DNA from: Flavobacterium sp. N2038
GTDB lineage: Bacteria > Bacteroidota > Bacteroidia > Flavobacteriales > Flavobacteriaceae
Length of the DNA: 64,000 nt
Assembly (NCBI RefSeq): GCF_025947185.1
Contig: NZ_CP110001.1
Span: forward strand, 868,001 to 932,000
Direction of reading: 5' to 3'
The notes beneath the pieces are model-generated. The model was not told where the DNA came from and made no database searches. It saw nothing but the letters and a program-made list of their open reading frames with translations. Position 1 is the first letter of the stretch. The number at the start of each line of letters is the position of its first letter. Position numbers and translations under genes: made by a program. Shown piece by piece: positions 1 to 8,417 of this stretch.

Positions 1-231
1 TACCCAAATCCAAACAAAGGAAATTTCAATATTCAGTTTAAAAGCGATTCATTATCCGAAATAAAGATTTTTGTACATGATATTTTAGGTAAGATAGTAT
101 ATTCAAATACATATGGAGCAACGAAACAATTTAGTCAAAATATTCAGTTGCCAAATGTTTCTTCCGGAATGTACCTTATTACCGTAATTGACGGAGATAA
201 AAGAACGGTAAAGAAAATTGTGGTGAACTAA
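1..231 (+). CDS. C-terminal fragment of a secreted protein with T9SS type A sorting domain
   Basis: The window opens inside this gene; frame 1 reads 76 codons to a TAA at 229-231. The fragment starts YPNPNKGNF, the usual opening of the type IX secretion type A C-terminal domain. It continues with the short beta-strand pattern of that family (VHDILGKIVYSN, VSSGMYLITV) and ends in a basic tail, KKIVVN. In Bacteroidota this domain of about 75-80 residues takes cargo through the type IX translocon, after which it is cleaved off. The passenger domain lies outside the window, so the role of the protein cannot be told. Confidence 0.9.
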   Translation, partial: YPNPNKGNFNIQFKSDSLSEIKIFVHDILGKIVYSNTYGATKQFSQNIQLPNVSSGMYLITVIDGDKRTVKKIVVN

Positions 232-255
232 AAGGTTCTCAAATTCCAAAATCTC

Positions 256-306
256 AAATTCCAAATTCCGATCAAATTACTGTTTGATTGGAATTTGGAA
301 TTTTGG
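256..306. terminator. Palindromic terminator-like repeat, copy 1 of the AAATTCCAAATTCC family
   Basis: Arms AAATTCCAAATTCCGATCAAA (256-276) and TTTGATTGGAATTTGGAATTT pair almost fully around a 6-nt loop. The element lies between two convergent genes, so it could end transcription from both sides. Near-identical arms recur at 7071-7118 and 21622-21667, so it is also a dispersed repeat. Confidence 0.7.
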
Positions 307-324
307 TTTAAAATGTATTTCCGG

Positions 325-1005
325 CTAGTGTGCTACTGCCATACATACAATACTGATTTTTGCACCGGGTATTTTTAGTAATGCACGCGCACATGCCTCA
401 AGTGTGGCTCCGGTTGTTAATACGTCGTCAACAATTAAAAAGTGTTTGTGGTGATTTGTTTCTGAAAAATGGACATCAAAGATAGAATCAATATTTTCAG
501 ATCTGCCTAACAGATTTTTCTTTGATTGTGTTTTTGAATAACGCTTTCGATATAAAACAGTGTCATCAAAAATAAGATTTAAAGAAGCTGCCAAAGTTTT
601 TCCAAAAGTTGTAACCTGATTATAGCCTCTCTCTTTAAGTTTTTTAGAATGCAGCGGTACTGGAATTATAATATCAAAAGGTTTGTTCAGTTTCAGATCT
701 TTTAAATCTTCAGCATACCAACTGCCTAAAACAGTGCCTATTTCTTCATGACCTTTGTATTTTAAATTATGAATAAGTTCCTGAACAATACCTTTTTTAT
801 TAAAATACAGAAGAGCCGATGCGTGTTCAATCTCGATTTTTCCATAAAATTTCTTAACAGCTTCGTTATTAGAATCTAAATGATATTGCGTAAGCGGTAA
901 TTCATGACGACAAATGGTACACAAAACAGTTTCATTTGTCATCAAAACCGATCGGCATCCGGAGCAAACTTTTGGAAAAAACAGATTTATGATATAATTA
1001 AACAC
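325..1005 (-). CDS. comF: ComF family protein (phosphoribosyltransferase fold)
   Basis: This is a 226-residue ComF-type protein. The N-terminus has a four-cysteine zinc-ribbon pattern (C14, C17, C29, C32). The C-terminal half is a type I phosphoribosyltransferase domain with the PRPP loop IVDDVLTTGAT at about 191-201 and a PVPLHSKKLKERGYNQ segment typical of ComF. In transformable bacteria ComF is needed for uptake or handling of incoming single-stranded DNA; in many Bacteroidota it is simply a conserved single gene. The start is a GTG at 1003-1005. No ATG lies close by in frame, and a start further inside would lose the cysteine pairs. It is divergent from glyS. Confidence 0.87.
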   Translation of the reverse strand: MFNYIINLFFPKVCSGCRSVLMTNETVLCTICRHELPLTQYHLDSNNEAVKKFYGKIEIEHASALLYFNKKGIVQELIHNLKYKGHEEIGTVLGSWYAEDLKDLKLNKPFDIIIPVPLHSKKLKERGYNQVTTFGKTLAASLNLIFDDTVLYRKRYSKTQSKKNLLGRSENIDSIFDVHFSETNHHKHFLIVDDVLTTGATLEACARALLKIPGAKISIVCMAVAH

Positions 1006-1025
1006 AAATAGAAAGAATTTAGTTA

Positions 1026-1033
1026 CAAAAATA
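1026..1033 (-). promoter_or_regulatory. -7 promoter element for comF
   Basis: On the minus strand this reads TATTTTTG, a full match to the Bacteroidota TAnnTTTG element, about 20 bases before the GTG start. A -33 TTTG at the usual spacing is not clear. Confidence 0.45.
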
Positions 1034-1088
1034 ACGAAATTGATGTTTCAATCTTTGTAATTTTTCTTTTTTTTAAACGTACTTTTTA

Positions 1089-1096
1089 TATTTTTG
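1089..1096 (+). promoter_or_regulatory. -7 promoter element for glyS
   Basis: TATTTTTG matches TAnnTTTG and ends 7 bases before the ATG, so the message would be leaderless or nearly so. The upstream -33 box is poor (T-rich, no TTTG at 19-base spacing). Confidence 0.4.
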
Positions 1097-1103
1097 CATC
1101 ACT

Positions 1104-2645
1104 ATGGCAAAACAAGACGATTTATTTAAGAATGTGGTTTCGCACGCAAAAGAGTACGGATTTATTTTTCCGTCAAGCGAAGTATACGATGGATTGAGTG
1201 CAGTGTATGATTATGCACAAAATGGTGTCGAGTTAAAAAAGAATATTCGTGAATATTGGTGGAAATCAATGGTTCAGATGAATGAAAATATTGTAGGACT
1301 AGATGCTGCAATATTAATGCACCCAACTACCTGGAAAGCTTCGGGCCACGTTGATGCATTCAATGATCCATTAATTGACAATAAAGATTCTAAGAAAAGA
1401 TATAGAGCAGACGTTTTAGTTGAAGATTATGCTGAAAAGATTAATCTGAAAGCTAAAAAAGAAATCGAAAAAGCAAAAGCTCGTTTTGGCGATGCATTCA
1501 ACGAAGAGGAATTTGTAACTACAAATGCGCGAGTAATTGAATATTTGGCTAAAGAAAGAGAAATCAGAGAGCGTTTAGGACGTTCTTTAGGTAATGGAGA
1601 TCTGGAAGATGTAAAAGCTTTGATCGATGAGCTTGAAATTGCTGATCCTGAAACCGGTTCAAGAAACTGGACAGAGGTTAAGCAATTTAACTTAATGTTC
1701 GGAACTAAATTGGGAGCTTCTGCAGAATCTGCAATGGATCTTTATTTACGTCCGGAAACAGCTCAGGGTATTTTTGTGAACTTCCTGAATGTTCAGAAAT
1801 CTGGTCGTATGAAAGTTCCTTTTGGAATTGCTCAAACAGGTAAAGCATTTAGAAACGAAATTGTTGCAAGACAATTTATTTTCCGTATGCGTGAATTCGA
1901 ACAAATGGAAATGCAGTTTTTCGTGCGTCCGGGAGATGAGATGAGATGGTACGAACACTGGAAAACTACACGTTTAAACTGGCACTTATCTTTAGGATTA
2001 GGAAAAGATAATTACCGTTTTCACGATCACGAAAAATTAGCACATTATGCCAATGCAGCTGCCGATATTGAATTTAATTTCCCTTTTGGTTTCAAAGAAT
2101 TAGAAGGTATTCACTCTCGTACTGATTTTGACTTAAAAGCACACGAAGAATACTCAGGTAGAAAATTACAATATTTTGATCCTGAATTAAATGAAAACTA
2201 TGTACCATACGTTGTAGAAACCTCTGTAGGTCTGGATCGTATGTTTTTAGCAGTTTTTGCAACATCGTTGCAAGAAGAAACTTTAGAGGATGGTTCGTCA
2301 AGAACAGTGCTTAAATTACCAGCGGTATTAGCACCAACAAAAGCAGCGGTTTTACCATTAGTTAAAAAAGATGGGTTGCCTGAAATTTCAAGAAAAATCA
2401 TCGAAGATTTAAAATGGGATTTCAATGTTGCTTATGATGAAAAAGATGCTGTAGGTCGTCGTTACAGAAGACAAGATGCATTGGGAACACCATTTTGCAT
2501 TACTGTAGATCACCAGACTCTAGAAGACGAAACAGTAACAATTCGTCATAGAGATACAATGAAACAGGATCGTGTTAAGATTAGCGAATTAAGAGCTATT
2601 ATTGAAAACGAAGTTTCGATGAAAAACTGGTTAATGAAAATGTAA
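1104..2645 (+). CDS. glyS: Glycine--tRNA ligase, single-chain class II type
   Basis: The 513-residue protein is the homodimeric class II glycyl-tRNA synthetase found in Bacteroidota, Firmicutes relatives and eukaryotes, not the alpha2beta2 enzyme of E. coli. It activates glycine with ATP and charges tRNA-Gly in the cytoplasm. Visible landmarks are the N-terminal motif 1 region (MHPTTWKASGHVDAFND), motif 2 (GKAFRNEIVARQFIFRMREFEQMEM, read in two pieces as FRNEI and FRMREFEQ), motif 3 (YVVETSVGLDRMFLA) and the C-terminal anticodon-binding domain from about residue 400. Length is as expected. It stands alone, with a strong terminator directly after it. Confidence 0.97.
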   Translation: MAKQDDLFKNVVSHAKEYGFIFPSSEVYDGLSAVYDYAQNGVELKKNIREYWWKSMVQMNENIVGLDAAILMHPTTWKASGHVDAFNDPLIDNKDSKKRYRADVLVEDYAEKINLKAKKEIEKAKARFGDAFNEEEFVTTNARVIEYLAKEREIRERLGRSLGNGDLEDVKALIDELEIADPETGSRNWTEVKQFNLMFGTKLGASAESAMDLYLRPETAQGIFVNFLNVQKSGRMKVPFGIAQTGKAFRNEIVARQFIFRMREFEQMEMQFFVRPGDEMRWYEHWKTTRLNWHLSLGLGKDNYRFHDHEKLAHYANAAADIEFNFPFGFKELEGIHSRTDFDLKAHEEYSGRKLQYFDPELNENYVPYVVETSVGLDRMFLAVFATSLQEETLEDGSSRTVLKLPAVLAPTKAAVLPLVKKDGLPEISRKIIEDLKWDFNVAYDEKDAVGRRYRRQDALGTPFCITVDHQTLEDETVTIRHRDTMKQDRVKISELRAIIENEVSMKNWLMKM

Positions 2646-2664
2646 TTTTCTTAATTAATATGAT

Positions 2665-2703
2665 AAAAATCCCAAATTCCTGTGAGGAGTTTGGGATTTT
2701 TTT
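2665..2703 (+). terminator. Rho-independent terminator after glyS
   Basis: AAAAATCCCAAA pairs with TTTGGGATTTTT and is followed by more T residues. It begins about 20 bases after the glyS stop. Confidence 0.85.
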
Positions 2704-2897
2704 AATTTTAAAAAGTGTATTTTGTCGAACATTTTTGCATTTCATCTTTATGTATTAACATTTCCGGTTAATATGTTAACAATGAATCATTTGTAAAAGT
2801 GATATGTGTAAATTTATTTGCCCCTTTGTATGCTAAAGTTAAAAGATGGAGATAGAGATGCCGATTGTTACTTATTAAAAAATCATTAAAATAAAAA

Positions 2898-3773
2898 TTG
2901 AAAAAGTATTCGTACATCATTATTGACAATGACGCTGAAAGTATTTTGAAGACCAGAATTGTTGCAGAAGGGTTTTCGGAGTTAACTTTTATAGCCTCGG
3001 CTACGAATTACCATCAAGGTTTAAATTTGGTTTTAGAATATCGTCCTTCTTTTATTTTTTTAGAAATTGATCCCGAAAATTCGCTAAGTAATTTATCACT
3101 TGCATTTATTGGCGAATTGTATCGGTATTTGTCTGTTATCCCCAAAGTTATTATCACTACAACTAAAAAGGATCTGGCGTTTGATGCCATTCAGTATAAC
3201 GTTTTTGATTATATTCTGAAACCTTTAACACATGTAGATTTGTTAAAGACCCTTTTAAAACTGCAAAAGACCCTTTCGGAATCTAAAGACACACGTTTTG
3301 AAGAGAATGTTGTTAATGTACCTGATTTAGAGCGAGTTAGTTTGTTTGAAGAAAATTCTGATTTAAAGGAAGAAATTCAGCCTGTAGTAGTAGAAGATCA
3401 TAAAATAACTTTTGAAGCCGAAAAACCACTTATAATCTGCGTTAAATCATATGGAGATTATCGGTACATGAATGCTTCTGATATTTGTTATTTTCAGGCA
3501 GATAATAATTCTACCGATATATTCCTCGCTTCGGGCGAAATGGTCACCGCTTTTAAGACTTTAAAGCATTTTGAAAGTGTTTTATTACATCCGTTTGTCC
3601 GAATTCATAATAGTTATATAATCAATCAAAACTATATTGCCAGAATTCATAACGGAAACTCAGTTTGTTACATCAAAAATTCCTCAAAAAAGATTCCTTT
3701 TTCCAAGACTTACAAAGCAAACGTTGATTCAATTATCGCAGATATCGCCGACGGTAATTATTTAGAGATCTAA
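2898..3773 (+). CDS. LytTR-family DNA-binding regulator with an altered receiver domain
   Basis: The 291-residue protein has a receiver-like domain (about 4-120), an acidic linker (about 125-180) and a C-terminal LytTR DNA-binding domain (about 185-290, with DICYFQADNNSTDIFL and HPFVRIHNSYIIN). The receiver keeps an acidic pocket (D10, D12), the switch threonines (T87-T89) and the conserved lysine (K108, in ILKP). The position that should be the phospho-accepting Asp in FLDI reads FLEI, so E56 replaces it. A glutamate there often mimics the phosphorylated state, so the protein may be active without a kinase. The start is TTG at 2898; an in-frame TAA at 2892-2894 excludes anything further upstream. 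No partner LytS-type kinase is adjacent. Confidence 0.85.
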   Translation: MKKYSYIIIDNDAESILKTRIVAEGFSELTFIASATNYHQGLNLVLEYRPSFIFLEIDPENSLSNLSLAFIGELYRYLSVIPKVIITTTKKDLAFDAIQYNVFDYILKPLTHVDLLKTLLKLQKTLSESKDTRFEENVVNVPDLERVSLFEENSDLKEEIQPVVVEDHKITFEAEKPLIICVKSYGDYRYMNASDICYFQADNNSTDIFLASGEMVTAFKTLKHFESVLLHPFVRIHNSYIINQNYIARIHNGNSVCYIKNSSKKIPFSKTYKANVDSIIADIADGNYLEI

Positions 3774-3951
3774 ATATTAAGTGTTTACATGTATTTGACG
3801 CTCAGTGACTATCATTTGGGCATGATCTACCATAAACACTGGTTTTAATGTAAATTTTTTCTGTTTCCGGGTATAATTTTACACCACTGATTTGCACAAT
3901 GCAATCATCTCCAAAAACAAAAAAAAAGACAAAACATTAAAACCTCAAATC

Positions 3952-4206
3952 ATGAAAAAAACAGCTTTAATATTCGGATTATTTTCTTTAGTAGTAGTAG
4001 CAACTTCATTCGTAACTCCAGAAAAAATAAATACATCAGTTGCAGAAGGTATTGACATTATGATTGGTACCGATGGAGGACAAGGAAGAGTAGGTAAAAA
4101 ATCAGATTTTGCATATGATAACTCAAATCATAAAAATTCAGCAAATAAATTAAATAGTTTTAATCTTGATAGTCAATTTACCACATCAAAAGTAAAAGTA
4201 GACTAA
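3952..4206 (+). CDS. Small exported peptide, unknown function
   Basis: An 84-residue product starting at the ATG at 3952. A 20-residue upstream extension to 3892 is possible but would bury the signal peptide behind a lysine-rich tail, so I reject it. Residues 1-23 (MKKTALIFGLFSLVVVATSFV) form a clear Sec signal: two lysines and a hydrophobic core. The remaining 60 or so residues are polar, with a glycine-rich patch (GTDGGQGRVGKK) and many Asn and Ser. There is no cysteine and no recognisable domain. It sits between the LytTR regulator and a two-component pair and has its own terminator. It may be a secreted signal, a periplasmic modulator or a degenerate gene; I do not recognise the family. 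Confidence 0.7.
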   Translation: MKKTALIFGLFSLVVVATSFVTPEKINTSVAEGIDIMIGTDGGQGRVGKKSDFAYDNSNHKNSANKLNSFNLDSQFTTSKVKVD

Positions 4207-4230
4207 GAGAAACATAAATATATTAATAAT

Positions 4231-4262
4231 AAGGTTGTCCAGTTTTGGGCAACCTTTTTTTT
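4231..4262 (+). terminator. Terminator after the small exported peptide gene
   Basis: GGTTGTCC and GGGCAACC (one G-U pair) form the stem, followed by eight T residues. It starts 25 bases after the stop codon at 4206. Confidence 0.85.
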
Positions 4263-4278
4263 ATGTCTATAGTTTTAG

Positions 4279-4286
4279 TATTTTTG
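4279..4286 (+). promoter_or_regulatory. -7 promoter element for the sensor kinase operon
   Basis: TATTTTTG matches TAnnTTTG. It lies just after the preceding terminator and about 20 bases before the TTG start at 4307, which supports that start over any upstream one. Confidence 0.45.
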
Positions 4287-4306
4287 ATAAAAATCATAGA
4301 CATCCC

Positions 4307-6364
4307 TTGAAAAAACATTCTCAGATATTATTGTTTTTAATTCTTGTCCTGTTTGGTTGTACCAATAATACTAAGAAAGATGAAAATGTAAAATCTTCAA
4401 TAGATAGTCTGCCTATTTATTTCTCGTTGGCAAATGATATTAATTTGCCTTTTAACTATAAACAAAAGTATAATCAAAAAGCATTTGATGTTGTTATTGT
4501 TCAGGAGAATGATTCTATGAATAGAGTTAATCTATTTAAAATTGCTAATCGCTATTACAATATGAGCGATTGGAAATCCTATAAAAAAATATCTAAATTG
4601 GTTTTGGAAAGAGCAATAAGTAGTAAAGATTCATCCAGTATTGGTAAAGCTTATACTTATTTGGGAGATTATTATCAATCTCAAATGGTTTCGGATAGTG
4701 CCTTTTTGAATTATTTCAGAGCAGAGAAAATATATTTAAGAAACAATGATGATATTAATCTGGTAAAAACTCTTATAGCCAAAGGAGATTTGCAGTTGAG
4801 TGAAGGGGATTTTTTTGAAAGTGAAATTAGTATTTTTAAAGCACTTAAGATTTTAAAGACGAAAAAAGACGTAAATAAAGATCTTTATGACTGTTATAAT
4901 TTACTTGGAATTATATACAATGAGCGCGAAGAGTATGATAAAGCACTTGAATATCATAATAAAGCATTGTCTATGCTTGAAGATAAAACAATTTTATCAC
5001 AATTCCAACAAAGAGCGATTTCACTAAATAACATCGGATATGTTTATTTAAAGATGCATAATTTTAATCAAGCCAAAAAATATTTTAAAAGAGGATTGGA
5101 GCAAAAAGATTTATTTAATGGGAATACAACTATCTACGCAATGCTTTTAGATAATTTTGCTTATTCTAAGTTTAAATCGAAGGAATTTACAGAACTGCCT
5201 TCACAATTTTACCAAGCTTTAAAAATTAGGGACAGTCTGAAACTTGAATCTGGAATTATATTAAATAAAAACCATCTGTCTGAATATTATGCCTTTAAGA
5301 AAGATACCTTCAGAGCAATTCAGTATGCGAGGCAAGCTTTAATTTTATCCAAAAAATCAAATACAATAAGAAATATATTGGAATCACTTAAGCAAATTGC
5401 TATTGTTGATCCCCAAAAAGCATCTGTTTATTCTAAGGAATACATTCATCTTAATGAGAAATTGCTGAAAGCAGAACGAAAAATGGGAGAAAAATTCTCC
5501 CGTATCGAATATGAAACCAACGAGATAAAAGATCAAAACTCAAATTTACAAGAGAAGAATAAAACATTAATCTATGTTTTTAGTATTTGTACTCTGGTGG
5601 GTTTGTTTTTTTATGTTTACAAAACACAACAAGCTAGAAACAGAGAGTTACTTTTTAAGCAGCAACAGCAAATTGCAAATGAAGACATTTATAATTTAAT
5701 GATTTCACAGCAGAACGAGATCGAACAAACCCGAATCAAAGAAAAGAAAAAAGTTGCACAGGAACTGCATGACGGTGTTTTGGGCAGAATGTTTGGCGTA
5801 AGAATTAGTTTAGACAGCTTAGATAAAATTGATGAAGCTCAGGCGGCCGCAAAGAGAAAAAAGTACCTGACAGAGCTAAAAAATATAGAGGAAGATATTC
5901 GTGAAATTTCGCATGATTTAAATAGAGAAAAATCAGAATTAATTAATAATTTTGTTGCGATTTTAAAGAAACTGTTTGAAAATCAGCGAAACACGCATTA
6001 TTCTAAATTAATTACAAAATTTGACCCTCATATAAAATGGGAACTGGTCGATAATATTGTCAAGATTAATTTGTACAGAATTGTCCAGGAGGCACTTCAG
6101 AATTGTAATAAATATGCCAAAGCTGATGTCATTATAGTGGAGTTTAAAAGCGAAATCGATTATTTGATTTTATCTATTTTAGATGACGGAATTGGCTTTA
6201 ATACTAAAAGAACAAAGAACGGAATAGGATTGCATAATATTCAGTACAGAGCAACTGAATGTAAGGGTACAGTTACAGTAAAATCTGCCAAAGGAGAAGG
6301 AACAATTCTCACCGTTAAAGTCCCAATCGATCAAAAAATTAACCTACATAATAATGACATTTGA
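4307..6364 (+). CDS. TPR-repeat sensor histidine kinase, HisKA_3 (NarX/DesK-like) type
   Basis: A 685-residue kinase. A short lipoprotein-like signal (LVLFGC, Cys about 18) is followed by several TPR units (about 60-400), for example the repeat YNLLGIIYNEREEYDKALEY and INNIGYVYLKMHNFNQAKKYF-like copies. A coiled coil, one membrane helix (TLIYVFSICTLVGLFFYVYK) and a second coiled segment come next. The phosphorylation helix is QELHDGVLG, with His at about 488. The HATPase_c domain has QEALQNCNKYA, DDGIGF and GIGLHNI. The likely start is the TTG at 4307: the longer reading from 4235 begins inside the upstream terminator. It overlaps the next gene, a response regulator, by 11 bases. The periplasmic TPRs probably sense a protein or peptide partner; the ligand is unknown. 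Confidence 0.9.
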   Translation: MKKHSQILLFLILVLFGCTNNTKKDENVKSSIDSLPIYFSLANDINLPFNYKQKYNQKAFDVVIVQENDSMNRVNLFKIANRYYNMSDWKSYKKISKLVLERAISSKDSSSIGKAYTYLGDYYQSQMVSDSAFLNYFRAEKIYLRNNDDINLVKTLIAKGDLQLSEGDFFESEISIFKALKILKTKKDVNKDLYDCYNLLGIIYNEREEYDKALEYHNKALSMLEDKTILSQFQQRAISLNNIGYVYLKMHNFNQAKKYFKRGLEQKDLFNGNTTIYAMLLDNFAYSKFKSKEFTELPSQFYQALKIRDSLKLESGIILNKNHLSEYYAFKKDTFRAIQYARQALILSKKSNTIRNILESLKQIAIVDPQKASVYSKEYIHLNEKLLKAERKMGEKFSRIEYETNEIKDQNSNLQEKNKTLIYVFSICTLVGLFFYVYKTQQARNRELLFKQQQQIANEDIYNLMISQQNEIEQTRIKEKKKVAQELHDGVLGRMFGVRISLDSLDKIDEAQAAAKRKKYLTELKNIEEDIREISHDLNREKSELINNFVAILKKLFENQRNTHYSKLITKFDPHIKWELVDNIVKINLYRIVQEALQNCNKYAKADVIIVEFKSEIDYLILSILDDGIGFNTKRTKNGIGLHNIQYRATECKGTVTVKSAKGEGTILTVKVPIDQKINLHNNDI

Positions 6365-7049
6365 CCCAACTCCATTTTCGCCGGTACTTAAGCGAAATAT
6401 TTTAATTGTAGACGACCATCCTTTTATTATTGAAGGATATAAAAATGCAATTACCCGGTATAATCCAAAAGAGTATGATTTTGTTATTGCTCAGGCTTTT
6501 GATTGCAGATCTGCTTATGATTTGCTGGAAGATAAAGATACTCTGGATTTTGATATCGCTTTTTTAGACATCAGTATGCCGGCCTATGAAGATAAAGAGC
6601 TTTTTTCTGGTGAAGATCTGGCCAAATTGATCATGAAAAAAATGCCGCATTGTAAAATTATCCTTCTTACAATGTATACAGAGTTGCTAAAAATTAAAAC
6701 GATCATTAGAACAATTAATCCCAATGGGCTAGTGATAAAAAATGATTTAACTTTTGACGAGCTTCTTTTTGCTTTTGATAAAGTAATGAAAAATGAAAAG
6801 TACTACAGTCAATCGGTAGTAAAAATGCTGAATCAATCTGTACATAATTCGATAGAGATCGATCAATTCGACAAACAGATTTTGTTTCATTTGTCAAAAG
6901 GAACACAAATAGAAGAAATGTCGCATTATATTCCGATTTCTTTAAGAGCCATAGAAAAAAGAAAAGTAAACTTAAAAGACTTATTGAAGATACGAACTGG
7001 TTCTGATGAAGAATTGGTTAAAGAAGCAAAAAGTAAAGGGCTCTTTTAA
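6354..7049 (+). CDS. Response regulator, partner of the TPR histidine kinase
   Basis: A 231-residue regulator whose ATG lies inside the end of the kinase gene, so translation is probably coupled. The receiver (about 14-140) has the acidic pair in LIVDDHP, the phospho-accepting Asp in AFLDISMP, a switch Thr in LLTMYT and the conserved Lys in LVIKND. A 7-8 residue insert (PAYEDKELFSG) follows the phosphorylation loop. The C-terminus (about 165-231) resembles a LuxR/NarL helix-turn-helix (QILFHLSKGTQIEEMSHYIPISLRAIEKRKVNL), but it is divergent. It most likely acts as a DNA-binding activator controlled by the upstream kinase; target genes are not evident. Confidence 0.88.
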   Translation: MTFDPTPFSPVLKRNILIVDDHPFIIEGYKNAITRYNPKEYDFVIAQAFDCRSAYDLLEDKDTLDFDIAFLDISMPAYEDKELFSGEDLAKLIMKKMPHCKIILLTMYTELLKIKTIIRTINPNGLVIKNDLTFDELLFAFDKVMKNEKYYSQSVVKMLNQSVHNSIEIDQFDKQILFHLSKGTQIEEMSHYIPISLRAIEKRKVNLKDLLKIRTGSDEELVKEAKSKGLF

Positions 7050-7070
7050 AAAGTTAAATCCAAAAAAAAT

Positions 7071-7118
7071 AAATTCCAAATTCCAATGCTGATGATCATA
7101 TTGGAATTTGGAATTTTT
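7071..7118. terminator. Palindromic terminator-like repeat, copy 2
   Basis: AAATTCCAAATTCCAAT (7071-7087) pairs with ATTGGAATTTGGAATTT (7100-7116) and is followed by T residues. It sits between the convergent response regulator and thiL. Confidence 0.75.
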
Positions 7119-7138
7119 TATTTGGAGTTTCTAAGCGA

Positions 7139-8185
7139 TTATTCGCTCAAGGCGTCCCATCCACGTGCTTTTAAGGCAATTTTTGTATTTGCACGTGTTA
7201 CAAGATGTATTCCTTCACTTTCGTCTGCCATGTGGCCAATAATAGAGAAGTTCGGGTTTCCTTTTATTTTGTCAAAATCATTAATATCGATTGTAAACAA
7301 TAATTCATAATCTTCACCTCCGTTTATGGCAACAGTGGTGCTGTCTATATTAAATTCTTCACAAGTAGAAATAAACTGTGGATCCAAAGGCAGTTTGTCT
7401 TCATATAAATTACAACCCACTTTTGATTGTTTACATAAATGAATAATTTCAGAAGATAATCCGTCTGAAATATCAATCATCGAAGTTGGTTTTATTTCAA
7501 GAGCATGCAATAAAGTTCGAACATCTTTACGTGCCTCAGGTTTTAACTGTCTTTCAACCAAATAAGTATAAGGATCAAGATCTGGCTGACTATTTGGATT
7601 CACCTGGAATACCTGCTTTTCACGCTCTAAAACCTGTAATCCCATATATGCTGCACCAATATCTCCGGTTACAACAAGCAAATCAGTTTGTTTTGCACCG
7701 TTTCGATAAACGATTTCATCTTCATTTGCTTCGCCAATTGCTGTTATGCTTATAATTAATCCTTTTTGAGATGAGGTAGTATCACCACCAATAACATCAA
7801 CTTTATATTCTTTTGCTGCATGTGTGATTCCTTCAAATAATTCTTCTAAGGCTTCAAGCGGAAAGCGATTAGAAACTGCAACAGAAACTGTTATTTGAGT
7901 TGCTTTTGCATTCATGGCACAAATATCAGAGATATTTACCACAACCGCTTTGTATCCTAAATGTTTCAATGGCATGTAAGCCAGATCAAAATGTACGCCT
8001 TCAATCAATAAATCTGTAGAAACAACTACTTTTTTATCCTTAAAATCCAGAACTGCTGCATCATCGCCAATACTTTTTAAAGTAGATTCCTGCGTAACAT
8101 CAAAATTTTTGGTTAAATGTTCAATTAAACCAAATTCTCCCAATTGAGCTATACTGGTACGCTGCGGATTTTTATCTTCAATCAT
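7139..8185 (-). CDS. thiL: Thiamine-monophosphate kinase
   Basis: The 348-residue protein belongs to the ThiL/PurM-like ATP-dependent kinases. It phosphorylates thiamine monophosphate to the active cofactor thiamine diphosphate. The N-terminus GEFGLIEHL, the metal-binding DDAAVLD, VVSTDLLIEGVHFD, the central IGGDTTSS and the C-terminal INGGEDYELLF are all characteristic. I take the ATG at 8183-8185 (MIEDKNPQ). A longer reading to 8218 would begin at a TTG that lies within the TACCTTTG promoter element. No other thiamine gene is adjacent. Length is normal for the family. Confidence 0.95.
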   Translation of the reverse strand: MIEDKNPQRTSIAQLGEFGLIEHLTKNFDVTQESTLKSIGDDAAVLDFKDKKVVVSTDLLIEGVHFDLAYMPLKHLGYKAVVVNISDICAMNAKATQITVSVAVSNRFPLEALEELFEGITHAAKEYKVDVIGGDTTSSQKGLIISITAIGEANEDEIVYRNGAKQTDLLVVTGDIGAAYMGLQVLEREKQVFQVNPNSQPDLDPYTYLVERQLKPEARKDVRTLLHALEIKPTSMIDISDGLSSEIIHLCKQSKVGCNLYEDKLPLDPQFISTCEEFNIDSTTVAINGGEDYELLFTIDINDFDKIKGNPNFSIIGHMADESEGIHLVTRANTKIALKARGWDALSE

Positions 8186-8215
8186 TTTTTCTAAAGTTCC
8201 AAAGTTATTTAGGCG

Positions 8216-8223
8216 CAAAGGTA
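8216..8223 (-). promoter_or_regulatory. -7 promoter element for thiL
   Basis: The minus strand reads TACCTTTG, a full match to TAnnTTTG, about 30 bases before the thiL ATG. The surrounding 60 bases repeat the words CAAAGGTACAAAGG and ACAAAG several times, which resembles filler repeats seen elsewhere in the window. Confidence 0.5.
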
Positions 8224-8380
8224 CAAAGGTTTTTATTTATAAAGGTACAAAGTTTTTGAGGCACAAAGTGACAAAGGTTTTGTCTCTAGAAACGCACTGC
8301 AGTAGGGTTCTAAAGATCGATAATTAAAAAAAACAAAATTTATTTTTTCCTGCTGACAAACTGTTGTCACCTGACCATTT

Positions 8381-8388
8381 TACTTTTG
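8381..8388 (+). promoter_or_regulatory. -7 promoter element for the DinB pair
   Basis: TACTTTTG matches TAnnTTTG, 30 bases before the ATG at 8418. A TTG at 8364 could serve as a -33 box, although the spacing is short. Confidence 0.45.
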
Positions 8389-8417
8389 AAGTATTAAAAA
8401 TTTAAAACTTTAAAATC

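Noticed and set aside
4235..4306. Longer start of the TPR sensor kinase at 4235
   Set aside because: It would begin inside the terminator of the preceding gene; the lipoprotein-like signal starts cleanly at the TTG at 4307.
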